From positions 1-9,540 of the forward strand of contig CAYSHT010000084.1 of NCBI GenBank assembly GCA_964430915.1: a stretch of 9,540 nt of DNA, written 5' to 3'. Positions 1-6,542 of the stretch are shown here, in pieces. This DNA comes from JAFGBH01 sp964430915. GTDB taxonomy: Bacteria; Desulfobacterota; Syntrophia; Syntrophales; UBA2210. The translations under genes were made by a program, and so were the position numbers. The first letter of the stretch is position 1. Each line of letters opens with the position of its first letter. Under the pieces are notes generated by a model. It was not told the origin of the DNA. It ran no database searches and worked only from the letters and a program-made list of their open reading frames with translations.

Positions 1-53
1 GCACGGGACTGAAAATCCCGGTGTCGGCAGTTCGATTCTGCCCTGACCCACCA
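1..53 (+). tRNA. tRNA-Phe (GAA), 3' part, cut by the window start
   Basis: This is the 3' two-thirds of a phenylalanine tRNA. The anticodon arm reads CGGGA - CTGAAAA - TCCCG (positions 4-20), giving a seven-base loop with T33 and the anticodon GAA. A five-base variable region follows, then a perfect T arm (GGCAG - TTCGATT - CTGCC, 26-42), the acceptor 3' strand CTGACCC (43-49), discriminator A and an encoded CCA (51-53). The acceptor 5' strand and D arm lie outside the window. The encoded CCA and intact T arm suggest a functional gene. It is followed 11 bases later by a terminator, so it is probably the last gene of its transcript. Confidence 0.93.
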
Positions 54-64
54 TTGATATTAAG

Positions 65-95
65 GGGGTTAACCAATTCGGGTTAGCCCCTTTTT
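65..95 (+). terminator. Intrinsic terminator of the tRNA-Phe transcript
   Basis: A ten-pair stem (GGGGTTAACC at 65-74 with GGTTAGCCCC at 81-90, one G-T wobble) closes a six-base loop and is followed directly by five T residues (91-95). This is the classic Rho-independent form. It lies 11 bases after the tRNA CCA end and separates the tRNA from the downstream plus-strand operon. Confidence 0.88.
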
Positions 96-240
96 GGTTC
101 TCCCTTGTTCCTTTCGAAATCAATGGAGGAAAGGGAAGAATAGCGGCCGCGGTTCCTTGCAATTACTGAGAAATTCAGCTTCTTTTTCGTTGATTTATCC
201 ACCCATTGCTGATATAGGCTTTGGGCCTGAAATTGAAGCT

Positions 241-260
241 CCCCGCTACAAGGTGCGGGG
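241..260. repeat. GC-rich palindrome, copy 1 (CCCCGC-N8-GCGGGG)
   Basis: CCCCGC (241-246) and GCGGGG (255-260) form a perfect six-pair stem around eight bases (TACAAGGT); the stem can be extended by two pairs if one T bulges out. The palindrome is followed by AAT and preceded by GAAGCT. The same design with a different eight-base centre recurs at 308-327, 67 bases later. It sits in gene-free sequence and is not followed by a T run, so it is not an ordinary terminator. It is probably a dispersed palindromic repeat or the remnant of a mobile element end. Confidence 0.6.
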
Positions 261-307
261 AATCTCCGATTGTTAAGGAAAATATTTATTTTGTATTCGC
301 TCGCAAA

Positions 308-327
308 CCCCGCCGCGAGCAGCGGGG
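308..327. repeat. GC-rich palindrome, copy 2 (CCCCGC-N8-GCGGGG)
   Basis: CCCCGC (308-313) and GCGGGG (322-327) flank an eight-base centre (CGCGAGCA), again followed by AAT. Flanking complexity exceeds copy 1: GCTCGC occurs on both sides (299-304 and 333-338), and its complement GCGAGC sits in the centre (315-320), so the middle can pair with either flank. Alternative folds of this sort are typical of REP/BIME-like elements and of subterminal hairpins of some transposons, but no transposase is visible nearby. Confidence 0.6.
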
Positions 328-416
328 AATGCGCTCGCTGTTCAATTCAATAAAATCAATGGCCACAAATAACAACAAGCCATTCAGAACTGCTATATAT
401 ATCATAAGGATTTAAA

Positions 417-1712
417 ATGGAACTGCTCCACGGCAAGAAGGAAAAGCGCCTACACAACAATACGGGGGTTGCTGCCGATTCCCCGTTAAAGATCTGCATT
501 CTCACTTACAGAGGAAACCCCACCTGCGGCGGCCAGGGGGTATATGTAAAGAGGTTGAGCACTGCCCTTCGGGATCTGGGACACAGCGTCGACGTGGTAT
601 CCGGTCCGCCATATCCTCAGTTGGATGACGGCGTAACCCTTCGAAAACTCCCGAGTCTTGATCTTTACAACCCCGAAGATCTTTTCAGAGTTCCCAGTGT
701 CAGGGAATTAACATCACCCATTAATCTCATTGAATGGCTCGGTGTTTCGAGTGGCGGTTTTCCCGAACCCCTCACCTTCAGCCTGAGGGCTTACAATCTC
801 TTCCGCAACAACGGACACGCCTATGACATCATCCATGACAATCAGTGTCTTGGCTACGGGCTGCTCGGCATCAATGCACTAGGGTTACCGCTGGTCGCTA
901 CCATCCACCATCCGATCACGGTTGACAGGGATGTGGAGGTTGAGGCTGAAAGGAAATCATGGAGAAAGTTGAAGGTCCTCAGATGGTATTCTTTCCTTGG
1001 TATGCAGGGGAGAACATCGAGAAAGCTCTCGCACATCATAACCGTTTCAGAGACATCGAAAAAGGATATCGGCGGCGCATTCAGAATTCCCGCACGGAAA
1101 TTCCGTGTCATCGCAAACGGGATCAATACGGAAACATTTTATCCCAAATCTGGGGTTAAGAGGCTTGAAAACCGTCTCATGGTAACCAACAGTGCCGACA
1201 CACCACTCAAAGGGCTCAGATACCTTCTTGAGGCGGTCGCTAAAATACGTAAAAAACGTGCTATAACCCTAACCGTCATTGGCCAGCCCAAAAAGCGCGG
1301 TGTCATTGATACCCTTGTCAGAGACCTCGGTCTCGGAGACTGTGTCACATTCACCGGTCGAATCGAGGACGGTGAATTCGCGCGCTACTACGCTGAGGCA
1401 ACAATGGCCGTTGTTCCATCCATCTACGAGGGTTTCGGACTCCCCGCCGGAGAGGCAATGGCATGCGGAGTACCCGTGATAAGCACCACGGGAGGAGCCC
1501 TTGCAGAGGTGGTGGGAGACGCAGGAATTCTTCTCCCCCCCGGTAACGCGAAGGCACTGGAAAAGGCCATTGTAAACCTCCTCGATGATCCCGGAAAACG
1601 CGAGACCCTGGGAAGGGCCGGCTATGAAAGAGTTTTGAATAATTTTACATGGCACAATACGGCAATGAATGTCGTTGATGTCTACCGAGAGGCCATTGAT
1701 GCTCACCGTTGA
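417..1712 (+). CDS. GT4-family glycosyltransferase
   Basis: A 431-residue retaining glycosyltransferase of family GT4 (GT-B fold), expected to move a sugar from a nucleotide-sugar donor onto a lipid or glycan acceptor at the cytoplasmic face. After a roughly 25-residue leader, the N-terminal Rossmann domain begins with CILTYRG and carries the glycine-rich donor/acceptor loop GGQG at residues 38-41. The C-terminal domain contains the family's EX7E motif as EGFGLPAGE (E338 and E346), followed by the usual AMACGVPVI segment. No membrane segment or signal peptide is visible. The ATG at 417 is preceded by AAGGA at 406-410 with six-base spacing. It is the first gene of a five-gene operon, and its 3' end overlaps the methyltransferase. 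The family is certain; donor, acceptor and product are unknown. Confidence 0.93.
   Translation: MELLHGKKEKRLHNNTGVAADSPLKICILTYRGNPTCGGQGVYVKRLSTALRDLGHSVDVVSGPPYPQLDDGVTLRKLPSLDLYNPEDLFRVPSVRELTSPINLIEWLGVSSGGFPEPLTFSLRAYNLFRNNGHAYDIIHDNQCLGYGLLGINALGLPLVATIHHPITVDRDVEVEAERKSWRKLKVLRWYSFLGMQGRTSRKLSHIITVSETSKKDIGGAFRIPARKFRVIANGINTETFYPKSGVKRLENRLMVTNSADTPLKGLRYLLEAVAKIRKKRAITLTVIGQPKKRGVIDTLVRDLGLGDCVTFTGRIEDGEFARYYAEATMAVVPSIYEGFGLPAGEAMACGVPVISTTGGALAEVVGDAGILLPPGNAKALEKAIVNLLDDPGKRETLGRAGYERVLNNFTWHNTAMNVVDVYREAIDAHR
1687..1692 (+). promoter_or_regulatory. Ribosome binding site deciding the methyltransferase start
   Basis: GAGAGG lies six bases before the ATG at 1699, inside the end of the glycosyltransferase gene. 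It favours that ATG over the in-frame ATGs at 1669 and 1678, which have no comparable site, and implies translational coupling to the upstream gene. Confidence 0.55.
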
Positions 1713-2424
1713 TTTCAAAAAACTTGACCTTTCTCCCGGATTTCGTGTATTAGATGCAGGTTGCGGCGCAGGACGTCACCTCAGCGAGGCGTTCAGATAC
1801 AGGGGCATCCACGTCGTCGGCATCGATCTCGGAAGAGAGGATGTTGTCACGGCAAAGAATACCCTGAAAATCATGCGGCACAAGGGGGAAGACGGAGGGG
1901 GATCGTGGCTCGTTGCGAGAAGCGATATCACTCACATCCCCTTTGAAGACGAATCCTTCGATATCGTTATATGCTCAGAGGTTCTTGAACACATTCCAGA
2001 GCAGAAAAGGGCCGCAAAAGAAATCGTCCGCGTATTAAAGACAGGCAAATCATTGATAGTCAGTGTTCCACGTTATTTTCCCGAACGAATATGCTGGGCA
2101 CTTTCTGAGGACTACCACACGGAAGAGGGGGGACATATCAGGATATACAAGAGAAACGAGCTTCTGAAGCTGCTTGAGGGGGCCGGAGCCAGATGCGTCT
2201 CGAAGGATTTCGCGCACTCTCTCCACAGTCCCTACTGGTGGCTCAAATGCCTCGTGGGGCATAAGAATGAAAAGTCCCCTCTTGTGAGGCTCTACCACAA
2301 ATTTCTGGTCTGGGATATCATGAAAAAGCCACTCCTCACAAGAACTCTGGACAGGATTTTAAACCCTTTCATAGCAAAAAGTATTGTATTATATCTCAAA
2401 AAGGGGAACCAATATGGAGCTTGA
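1699..2424 (+). CDS. Class I SAM-dependent methyltransferase (Methyltransf_11/UbiE-like)
   Basis: A 241-residue soluble methyltransferase. Motif I, VLDAGCGAGRH, spans residues 17-27 and would bind S-adenosylmethionine; an acidic end of beta2 follows in VVGIDL. The post-motif segment SFDIVICSEVLEH (86-98) and the following EIVRVLKTGK - LIVSVP stretch are typical of the Methyltransf_11 group. The C-terminal third (YHTEEGGHIRIY onward) is the less conserved substrate-binding part. The start at 1699 is chosen for its GAGAGG site; longer forms from 1669 or 1678 are possible. It overlaps the glycosyltransferase by 14 bases and the toroid gene by 11. By context it probably methylates the glycoconjugate made by its neighbours, but the acceptor atom cannot be inferred. 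Confidence 0.9.
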   Translation: MLTVDFKKLDLSPGFRVLDAGCGAGRHLSEAFRYRGIHVVGIDLGREDVVTAKNTLKIMRHKGEDGGGSWLVARSDITHIPFEDESFDIVICSEVLEHIPEQKRAAKEIVRVLKTGKSLIVSVPRYFPERICWALSEDYHTEEGGHIRIYKRNELLKLLEGAGARCVSKDFAHSLHSPYWWLKCLVGHKNEKSPLVRLYHKFLVWDIMKKPLLTRTLDRILNPFIAKSIVLYLKKGNQYGA

Positions 2425-3532
2425 AATATCCCGTCGCGATTATTCCCTACCGGTACAGGTGGATTTACTCGCTGCGTCGATAGCTGATGTTCAGAAAGAA
2501 AGTGGAGAAATTCCCTGGAACGAAGGTGGAAAAACCGATCCCTGGGATCACGTTGAAGCTGCCATAGGACTCAGCATCGGCGGATACTTCAAAGAAGCAA
2601 GACGGGCCTTTGAGTGGTTGAAACAGACACAGCTTGATGACGGCTCCTGGTACTCCGCTTACAGGGATGAAAAACCGGAGGACATGACAAAAGAGAGCAA
2701 CATGTCATCCTATATAGCCGTGGGACTCTTTCACTATTATCTCATAACGAATGACAGAAAATTTCTCTCCTCCATGTGGCCCTCCATGTCGGCCGGAATA
2801 GATTATGCTATAGGCCTTCAGGCACCCGGTGGTGAAATCTACTGGGCGCGCAATCCACAGTGCATCATAGACCCGATGGCACTTCTGACGGGATCAAGTT
2901 CCGTTTACATGAGCATAAAATGTGCACTTGCCATTGCGTCGCTTCTGGGTCATGAAAAACCGGAGTGGCAGGTGGCGCTCGAAAAACTCGGCAATGCCAT
3001 CTGCAACAGACCGCATCTTTTTAACATGGAAAAGTCCCGCTTTTCCATGGACTGGTTCTACCCGATGTTATGCGGGGCAATAACCGGTGATCAGGCCTGC
3101 CGACGAATTGAAAAATCGTGGGATATCTTTGTTGTTGAAGATTTAGGGGTGCGGTGCGTTTCTGATGAACCGTGGGTTACCATGGCAGAAACTTCCGAGC
3201 TGGCACTGACGCTCATGGCTATCGGCAAGGGGGAACTCGCCGAAACCATATTAAAGTCAATTGACGACAAGAAATTTGATGATGGTTCCTACTGGTGCGG
3301 CGTAACCTTCCCCGCCAATATCATATGGCCTGAGGAAATGACAACCTGGACAAATGCCGCGGTACTCCTCGCGGCTGATGCAATTTATAATATCACTCCC
3401 GCCTCTTGCCTCTTCAACCATGCCTTCTGGGAAAGACAAAACCTGCGGCATTCTCTATCGAGACTGGTTATAAAGGAACGGCACAGAATGTACAGCACGG
3501 AAGATACTGTCATATCTCCTCAAAGAACGTAA
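2414..3532 (+). CDS. Alpha/alpha-toroid protein with QW-type repeat (prenyltransferase/squalene-cyclase-like fold)
   Basis: A 372-residue protein of uncertain function. Residues 66-79 contain a good QW-type motif (aromatic-L, then Q, then DDGSW), the hallmark of prenyltransferase/squalene-oxidase repeats. A second, degenerate one, KFDDGSYWCG, occurs near 267-276, followed by a helix TWTNAAVLLAAD. Regular alternation of helices, as in the GYFKEARRAFEWL segment, supports an alpha/alpha barrel; six-hairpin glycosidases share this architecture. The squalene-cyclase catalytic DXDD motif is not present, so cyclase activity is unlikely. A conserved-looking acidic/aromatic patch lies at 34-46 (PWNEGG, DPWDH). 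The ATG at 2414 is preceded by AAGGGG with about seven-base spacing and overlaps the methyltransferase by 11 bases. It may bind or modify a lipid or sugar intermediate; automated annotation as prenyltransferase would be weakly supported. Confidence 0.72.
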   Translation: MELEISRRDYSLPVQVDLLAASIADVQKESGEIPWNEGGKTDPWDHVEAAIGLSIGGYFKEARRAFEWLKQTQLDDGSWYSAYRDEKPEDMTKESNMSSYIAVGLFHYYLITNDRKFLSSMWPSMSAGIDYAIGLQAPGGEIYWARNPQCIIDPMALLTGSSSVYMSIKCALAIASLLGHEKPEWQVALEKLGNAICNRPHLFNMEKSRFSMDWFYPMLCGAITGDQACRRIEKSWDIFVVEDLGVRCVSDEPWVTMAETSELALTLMAIGKGELAETILKSIDDKKFDDGSYWCGVTFPANIIWPEEMTTWTNAAVLLAADAIYNITPASCLFNHAFWERQNLRHSLSRLVIKERHRMYSTEDTVISPQRT

Positions 3533-3545
3533 AGGTCTGGTATCC

Positions 3546-4268
3546 TTGAGAAGAGATCATAAGCCATATTATCTGAAAAAACTAGACCTGAAGTTCAGGG
3601 ACTGGTATGTGAGGTATTTCCTCAAACCCCAGTTCACCTTTCTGGGCAGGGGCTATACCTTCATGAAGCCGTGGCATGTGGAGCTCTTTGGCGAACCCAT
3701 CGAGCTTGGAGATTATGCAACCGTTATCACCACACCTGATCACAAGGTAAGGTTGACAATATGGTCGGACATTCTAGAAGAGAGAGGAGGAATAAGAATC
3801 GGCAATTATTGTCTCCTCTGCCCTGGGGTACGAATACAATCTGCACTGGAAGTAACGATCGGCAACAACTGTATGATGGCAAGCAATGCATACATTACCG
3901 ATTCAGACTGGCACGAAGTATACGACAGGGCTGATCCCCTAGGAAAAGCAGCACCGGTAAGGATAGGAAACAATGTTTGGATAGGAGACGGTGCCATTGT
4001 ATGCAAAGGAGTCACCATTGGTGATAACAGCGTAATCGGTGCCAGGGCCGTCGTCGTGAGAGACATACCGCCAAACTCAATAGCAGCGGGCAACCCTGCA
4101 GAAGTGGTCAATAATATTGACACCGAAAAACCGATGAGAACCAGGGCCGACTGGTTTTCCGAACCAAATCTCTCATATCTTATGAAAAAGCTGGACAGAG
4201 ATATGCTGAAAGGCAATACCCTGTTAGGATGGTTGCGCTCCCTTCTCTTCCCGGTCAAAGGAGATTAG
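3546..4268 (+). CDS. Left-handed beta-helix (hexapeptide) acyltransferase
   Basis: A 240-residue acyltransferase of the hexapeptide-repeat superfamily, expected to transfer an acetyl or other acyl group from acyl-CoA to a sugar hydroxyl or amine as a trimer. Hexapeptide turns are visible from about residue 83 (IRIGNYCLLCPGVRI, VTIGNNCMM) and again at 138-168 (VRIGNNVWIGDGAIV, VTIGDNSVIG), ending in the typical AAGNPAEVV (180-188). H123, in the loop SDWHEVYDRADP that interrupts the helix, is the likely catalytic base as in the maltose/galactoside acetyltransferase group. The start is a TTG at 3546 with AAAGG overlapping the previous stop; the first ATG is at residue 40 and would remove the basic N-terminal region RRDHKPYYLKK. 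It lies 13 bases after the toroid gene in the same operon. Confidence 0.9.
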   Translation: MRRDHKPYYLKKLDLKFRDWYVRYFLKPQFTFLGRGYTFMKPWHVELFGEPIELGDYATVITTPDHKVRLTIWSDILEERGGIRIGNYCLLCPGVRIQSALEVTIGNNCMMASNAYITDSDWHEVYDRADPLGKAAPVRIGNNVWIGDGAIVCKGVTIGDNSVIGARAVVVRDIPPNSIAAGNPAEVVNNIDTEKPMRTRADWFSEPNLSYLMKKLDRDMLKGNTLLGWLRSLLFPVKGD

Positions 4269-4283
4269 GAGACCGATCTAACT

Positions 4284-5879
4284 ATGAAAATTGTGCTCGT
4301 TGCACCACCCTACCCTCTCGAAGAAGCCCCTTCACCCCCACTCGGAATATGCTATGCGGCTGCCGCATGCGAGGCAGCGGGGGCAGAAGTCGTCATCCTT
4401 GATTATATCGTACGCAAATACACGCCCGAAAAACTTATCGAAGAGCTTTCGTCGTTACAACCCGATGCCGTCGGTACGTCGTCGGTAACGATGAATTTTT
4501 CGACCGCAGCCGACATCATGCGAACGACTAAGAACTATAATCCCTCTATCATAACCATGATGGGGGGACCCCACGTTTCCTTCGATGTACGAAACACACT
4601 CACCACCTACCCGGAAATAGACCTCATCGTTATCGGTGAGGGAGAGGAAACCCTGAAGGAACTCGTTCCCAAGATTCCCGTGAGGGATCTGTGGCACGGT
4701 ATTAAAGGGATAGCCTTTCAGGAAAAGGGAGAGATTATCATCACGGAACCGAGGGAGCTTATCGAAGATCTGGACACACTCCCCTTTCCGGCGAGGCATC
4801 TCCTCCCCATGTCGCGGTATCTGGCCCTCGGTTTTCCCGTGAGCATCATCACAAGCCGGGGATGTCCGAACCGATGCATATTCTGCCAGGGGAGAAGGAT
4901 GGTGGGGTATAAGGTGCGTCACAGGACACCGAAACTCGTGGTCGATGAGATCGAAAACATCCTCTCCTATGGCTGGACCAGGATAAACATAGCCGACGAC
5001 ATATTTACGGCAAACAAAAAGAGAGTCCTCGAGATCTGCGACGAAATAAAGAAACGCACCGTATCCTTTACCTGGAGCGCCTTCGCCAGGGTAAATACAG
5101 TGGACAGGGAAATAATCGAAGCCATGAGGGAAGCGGGATGTGACAGTGTAAGCTTCGGCATCGAATCGGGAAACCCCGAAATGCTGAAGAGGATAAAAAA
5201 GGGGATCACCCTTGATCAGGCGAGAAAGGCAACGCAATGCTGCAAGGATGCCGGAATGATAACCCACGCATCCTTTATGGTGGGCCTCCCGGGAGAATCA
5301 AAGAAAACCATGCAGGATTCGAGTGACTTTGCCGAGGAGCTCGATATTATGTACGGATATCATTTTCTTGCACCCTTCCCAGGCACCACGGTGAGGGAAA
5401 GGATCGAGGATTATGATCTCGAGATCCTCACCGATGACTGGGATCTCTATGACGCCAACAGCCCGATCGTCAGGACCTCACAGCTGGAACCCAAAGATAT
5501 GGAAAATTTCGTTTCAGCCTTCACCGGGATGCACCAGGATGAATGGAGGAAAATCGAAAAAAAATACCAAGAGGGAACCTGTACCCCCGATGAGCACATC
5601 CAGATTGAAGGATTTCACAGGATGGAGATCATCTTTCGTCTCCTATCGGAAGACATATTAGAGGATATCATCACTTCCGGAAATTATGAAGATCCAACTA
5701 CAGAGCTATCGGAAAAGATATCCACGATCGAGGGAATGGAATATGGCGACCTGGTAACCCGCACCATCAGGAGCCTTATTGATGCAGGGTATATAAAACA
5801 CAAACGCGAAAAGGACAGCAACAGATGGTACTGGACGCACAATAAAAGCCTTGACCAGCTACCAGTCTCTCATCCCTGA
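4284..5879 (+). CDS. B12-binding domain-containing radical SAM protein
   Basis: A 531-residue enzyme with the class B radical SAM methyltransferase layout. Residues 1-130 form a cobalamin-binding-type Rossmann domain: MKIVLVAPPY start, MMGGPH at 92-97 and IGEGEET at 117-123. The DxHxxG ligand motif is not evident, as is common in this group. The radical SAM barrel follows with C194, C198 and C201 (RGCPNRCIFC) for the 4Fe-4S cluster, then FGIESG (291-296) and MVGLPGES (332-339). The C-terminal 90 residues contain a predicted helical pair ending in IRSLIDAGYIKHKRE plus a wing-like RWYW strand. Known relatives methylate unactivated carbon or phosphorus centres or do other radical chemistry. It starts 15 bases after the acyltransferase, with GGAGA upstream, and ends the operon. 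The substrate is unknown. Confidence 0.92.
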   Translation: MKIVLVAPPYPLEEAPSPPLGICYAAAACEAAGAEVVILDYIVRKYTPEKLIEELSSLQPDAVGTSSVTMNFSTAADIMRTTKNYNPSIITMMGGPHVSFDVRNTLTTYPEIDLIVIGEGEETLKELVPKIPVRDLWHGIKGIAFQEKGEIIITEPRELIEDLDTLPFPARHLLPMSRYLALGFPVSIITSRGCPNRCIFCQGRRMVGYKVRHRTPKLVVDEIENILSYGWTRINIADDIFTANKKRVLEICDEIKKRTVSFTWSAFARVNTVDREIIEAMREAGCDSVSFGIESGNPEMLKRIKKGITLDQARKATQCCKDAGMITHASFMVGLPGESKKTMQDSSDFAEELDIMYGYHFLAPFPGTTVRERIEDYDLEILTDDWDLYDANSPIVRTSQLEPKDMENFVSAFTGMHQDEWRKIEKKYQEGTCTPDEHIQIEGFHRMEIIFRLLSEDILEDIITSGNYEDPTTELSEKISTIEGMEYGDLVTRTIRSLIDAGYIKHKREKDSNRWYWTHNKSLDQLPVSHP

Positions 5880-6518
5880 TATGTCTTCGGGAATCTTTCC
5901 CGTCTCTAGCCTTTTCAACACCCCGAGTGTTTTCATCATGGGAAGTTCGGCAAACAACCCCGAGTCAAGCGCCTTTTTATAGATAAAGTAGGGGGCCTGA
6001 CCGCCCATGTTCGGATCGGGAAAAATATCATGTATGGCGAGAAAACCGCCCGGGATTACATGAGGGGCCCAGGAGGTATAATCGGCAAAGGCCGATTCAT
6101 AGGTATGGCTTCCATCTATAAAGACGAGAGAAAGCGGCATGGACCAGGCACTGGCAACTACCTGCGACGATGAAACGATGGGAACAACCGTCTCTTCGAG
6201 CGAGGCCTCTTCGATTGTCTTTCTGAACAACCTGAAGGTGTCAATCTTTCCCGCCTCGGGATCGAAAAGATCGGGATCAAAATACTCCTCGCCGGGCTGC
6301 TGTTCCTCGGAGCCTCTGTGATGATCTATCGAGAAGAGTATTCCCCCGCTCTCCCTGCATCCCAAACCCAGATAGAGTGTCGATTTTCCGCAGTAACCGC
6401 CAATCTCGAGACAGGGTCCCAGGGCGCTCGCCTCTTTTGCCAACTCATAAAGCCTTTTACCCTCGTCCCCATCGAGAAAACCCCTGACAGACATCGATTC
6501 GATATCTTCAATCTTCAT
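5859..6518 (-). CDS. Small class I methyltransferase (Methyltransf_24-like)
   Basis: A 219-residue SAM-dependent methyltransferase-type protein. Motif I is CLEIGGYCGKST (36-47), followed by a second strand ending in SIDHH (63-67). FIDGSHTYESAFADY (133-147) and AIHDIFPDP (151-159) match the Methyltransf_24/TylF-like layout, in which Asp residues of this region (here D135 and D154) may bind a metal and help O-methylation. The ATG at 6518 has a GGAAAG site upstream on the minus strand. It lies 24 bases after the thioesterase-like gene and is the last gene of the minus-strand operon. Its final 21 bases overlap the end of the radical SAM gene on the opposite strand. Function in the CoA-ester pathway is not obvious; the acceptor could be a hydroxyl or carboxyl group. 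Confidence 0.85.
   Translation of the reverse strand: MKIEDIESMSVRGFLDGDEGKRLYELAKEASALGPCLEIGGYCGKSTLYLGLGCRESGGILFSIDHHRGSEEQQPGEEYFDPDLFDPEAGKIDTFRLFRKTIEEASLEETVVPIVSSSQVVASAWSMPLSLVFIDGSHTYESAFADYTSWAPHVIPGGFLAIHDIFPDPNMGGQAPYFIYKKALDSGLFAELPMMKTLGVLKRLETGKIPEDISGMRDW
5888..5902. other. Short perfect hairpin at the convergent operon junction
   Basis: CGGGAA (5888-5893) and TTCCCG (5897-5902) form a perfect six-pair stem with a three-base loop, nine bases after the stop of the plus-strand operon and inside the last codons of the minus-strand methyltransferase. No T run follows on either strand, so it is at best a weak pause or 3'-end protecting structure. It may be coincidental, since the bases also encode protein. 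Confidence 0.3.
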
Positions 6519-6542
6519 ATATCCACTTTCCTTTTCAGACCT

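Larger units (their letters stand above)
96..416. other. Gene-free region between tRNA terminator and plus-strand operon
   Basis: I see no credible gene here: the short open frames show no recognisable protein and one runs through the palindromes. The recognisable content is the pair of related palindromes at 241-260 and 308-327. The promoter of the downstream operon should lie here. An AT-rich stretch with TATATAT at about 394-400 could hold a -10 element, but I could not find a matching -35 at proper spacing, so no promoter is called. Confidence 0.6.

Noticed and set aside
241..327. CRISPR-like repeat pair
   Set aside because: Only two copies sharing a 20-base palindrome frame with different centres; no third unit at regular spacing and no cas gene in the window.
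94..415. Two short plus-strand open frames upstream of the first operon (94-276, 221-415)
   Set aside because: They run through the terminator edge and the palindromes, have no ribosome binding site or recognisable domain, and overlap each other.
1669..1698. Longer methyltransferase start at the ATG at 1669
   Set aside because: It has no ribosome binding site; the ATG at 1699 has GAGAGG at six-base spacing and gives a normal N-terminus.
3806..4258. A 150-codon minus-strand open frame inside the acyltransferase gene
   Set aside because: Antisense shadow of hexapeptide-repeat coding sequence.
4260..4290. Cobalamin riboswitch for the B12-binding radical SAM gene
   Set aside because: Only 15 bases separate it from the preceding gene, far too short for a riboswitch, and no B12-box-like sequence was seen.
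4455..5267. A 270-codon open frame on the minus strand inside the radical SAM gene
   Set aside because: The plus-strand protein carries all family motifs in this stretch; the antisense translation shows no recognisable family and is a product of codon bias.
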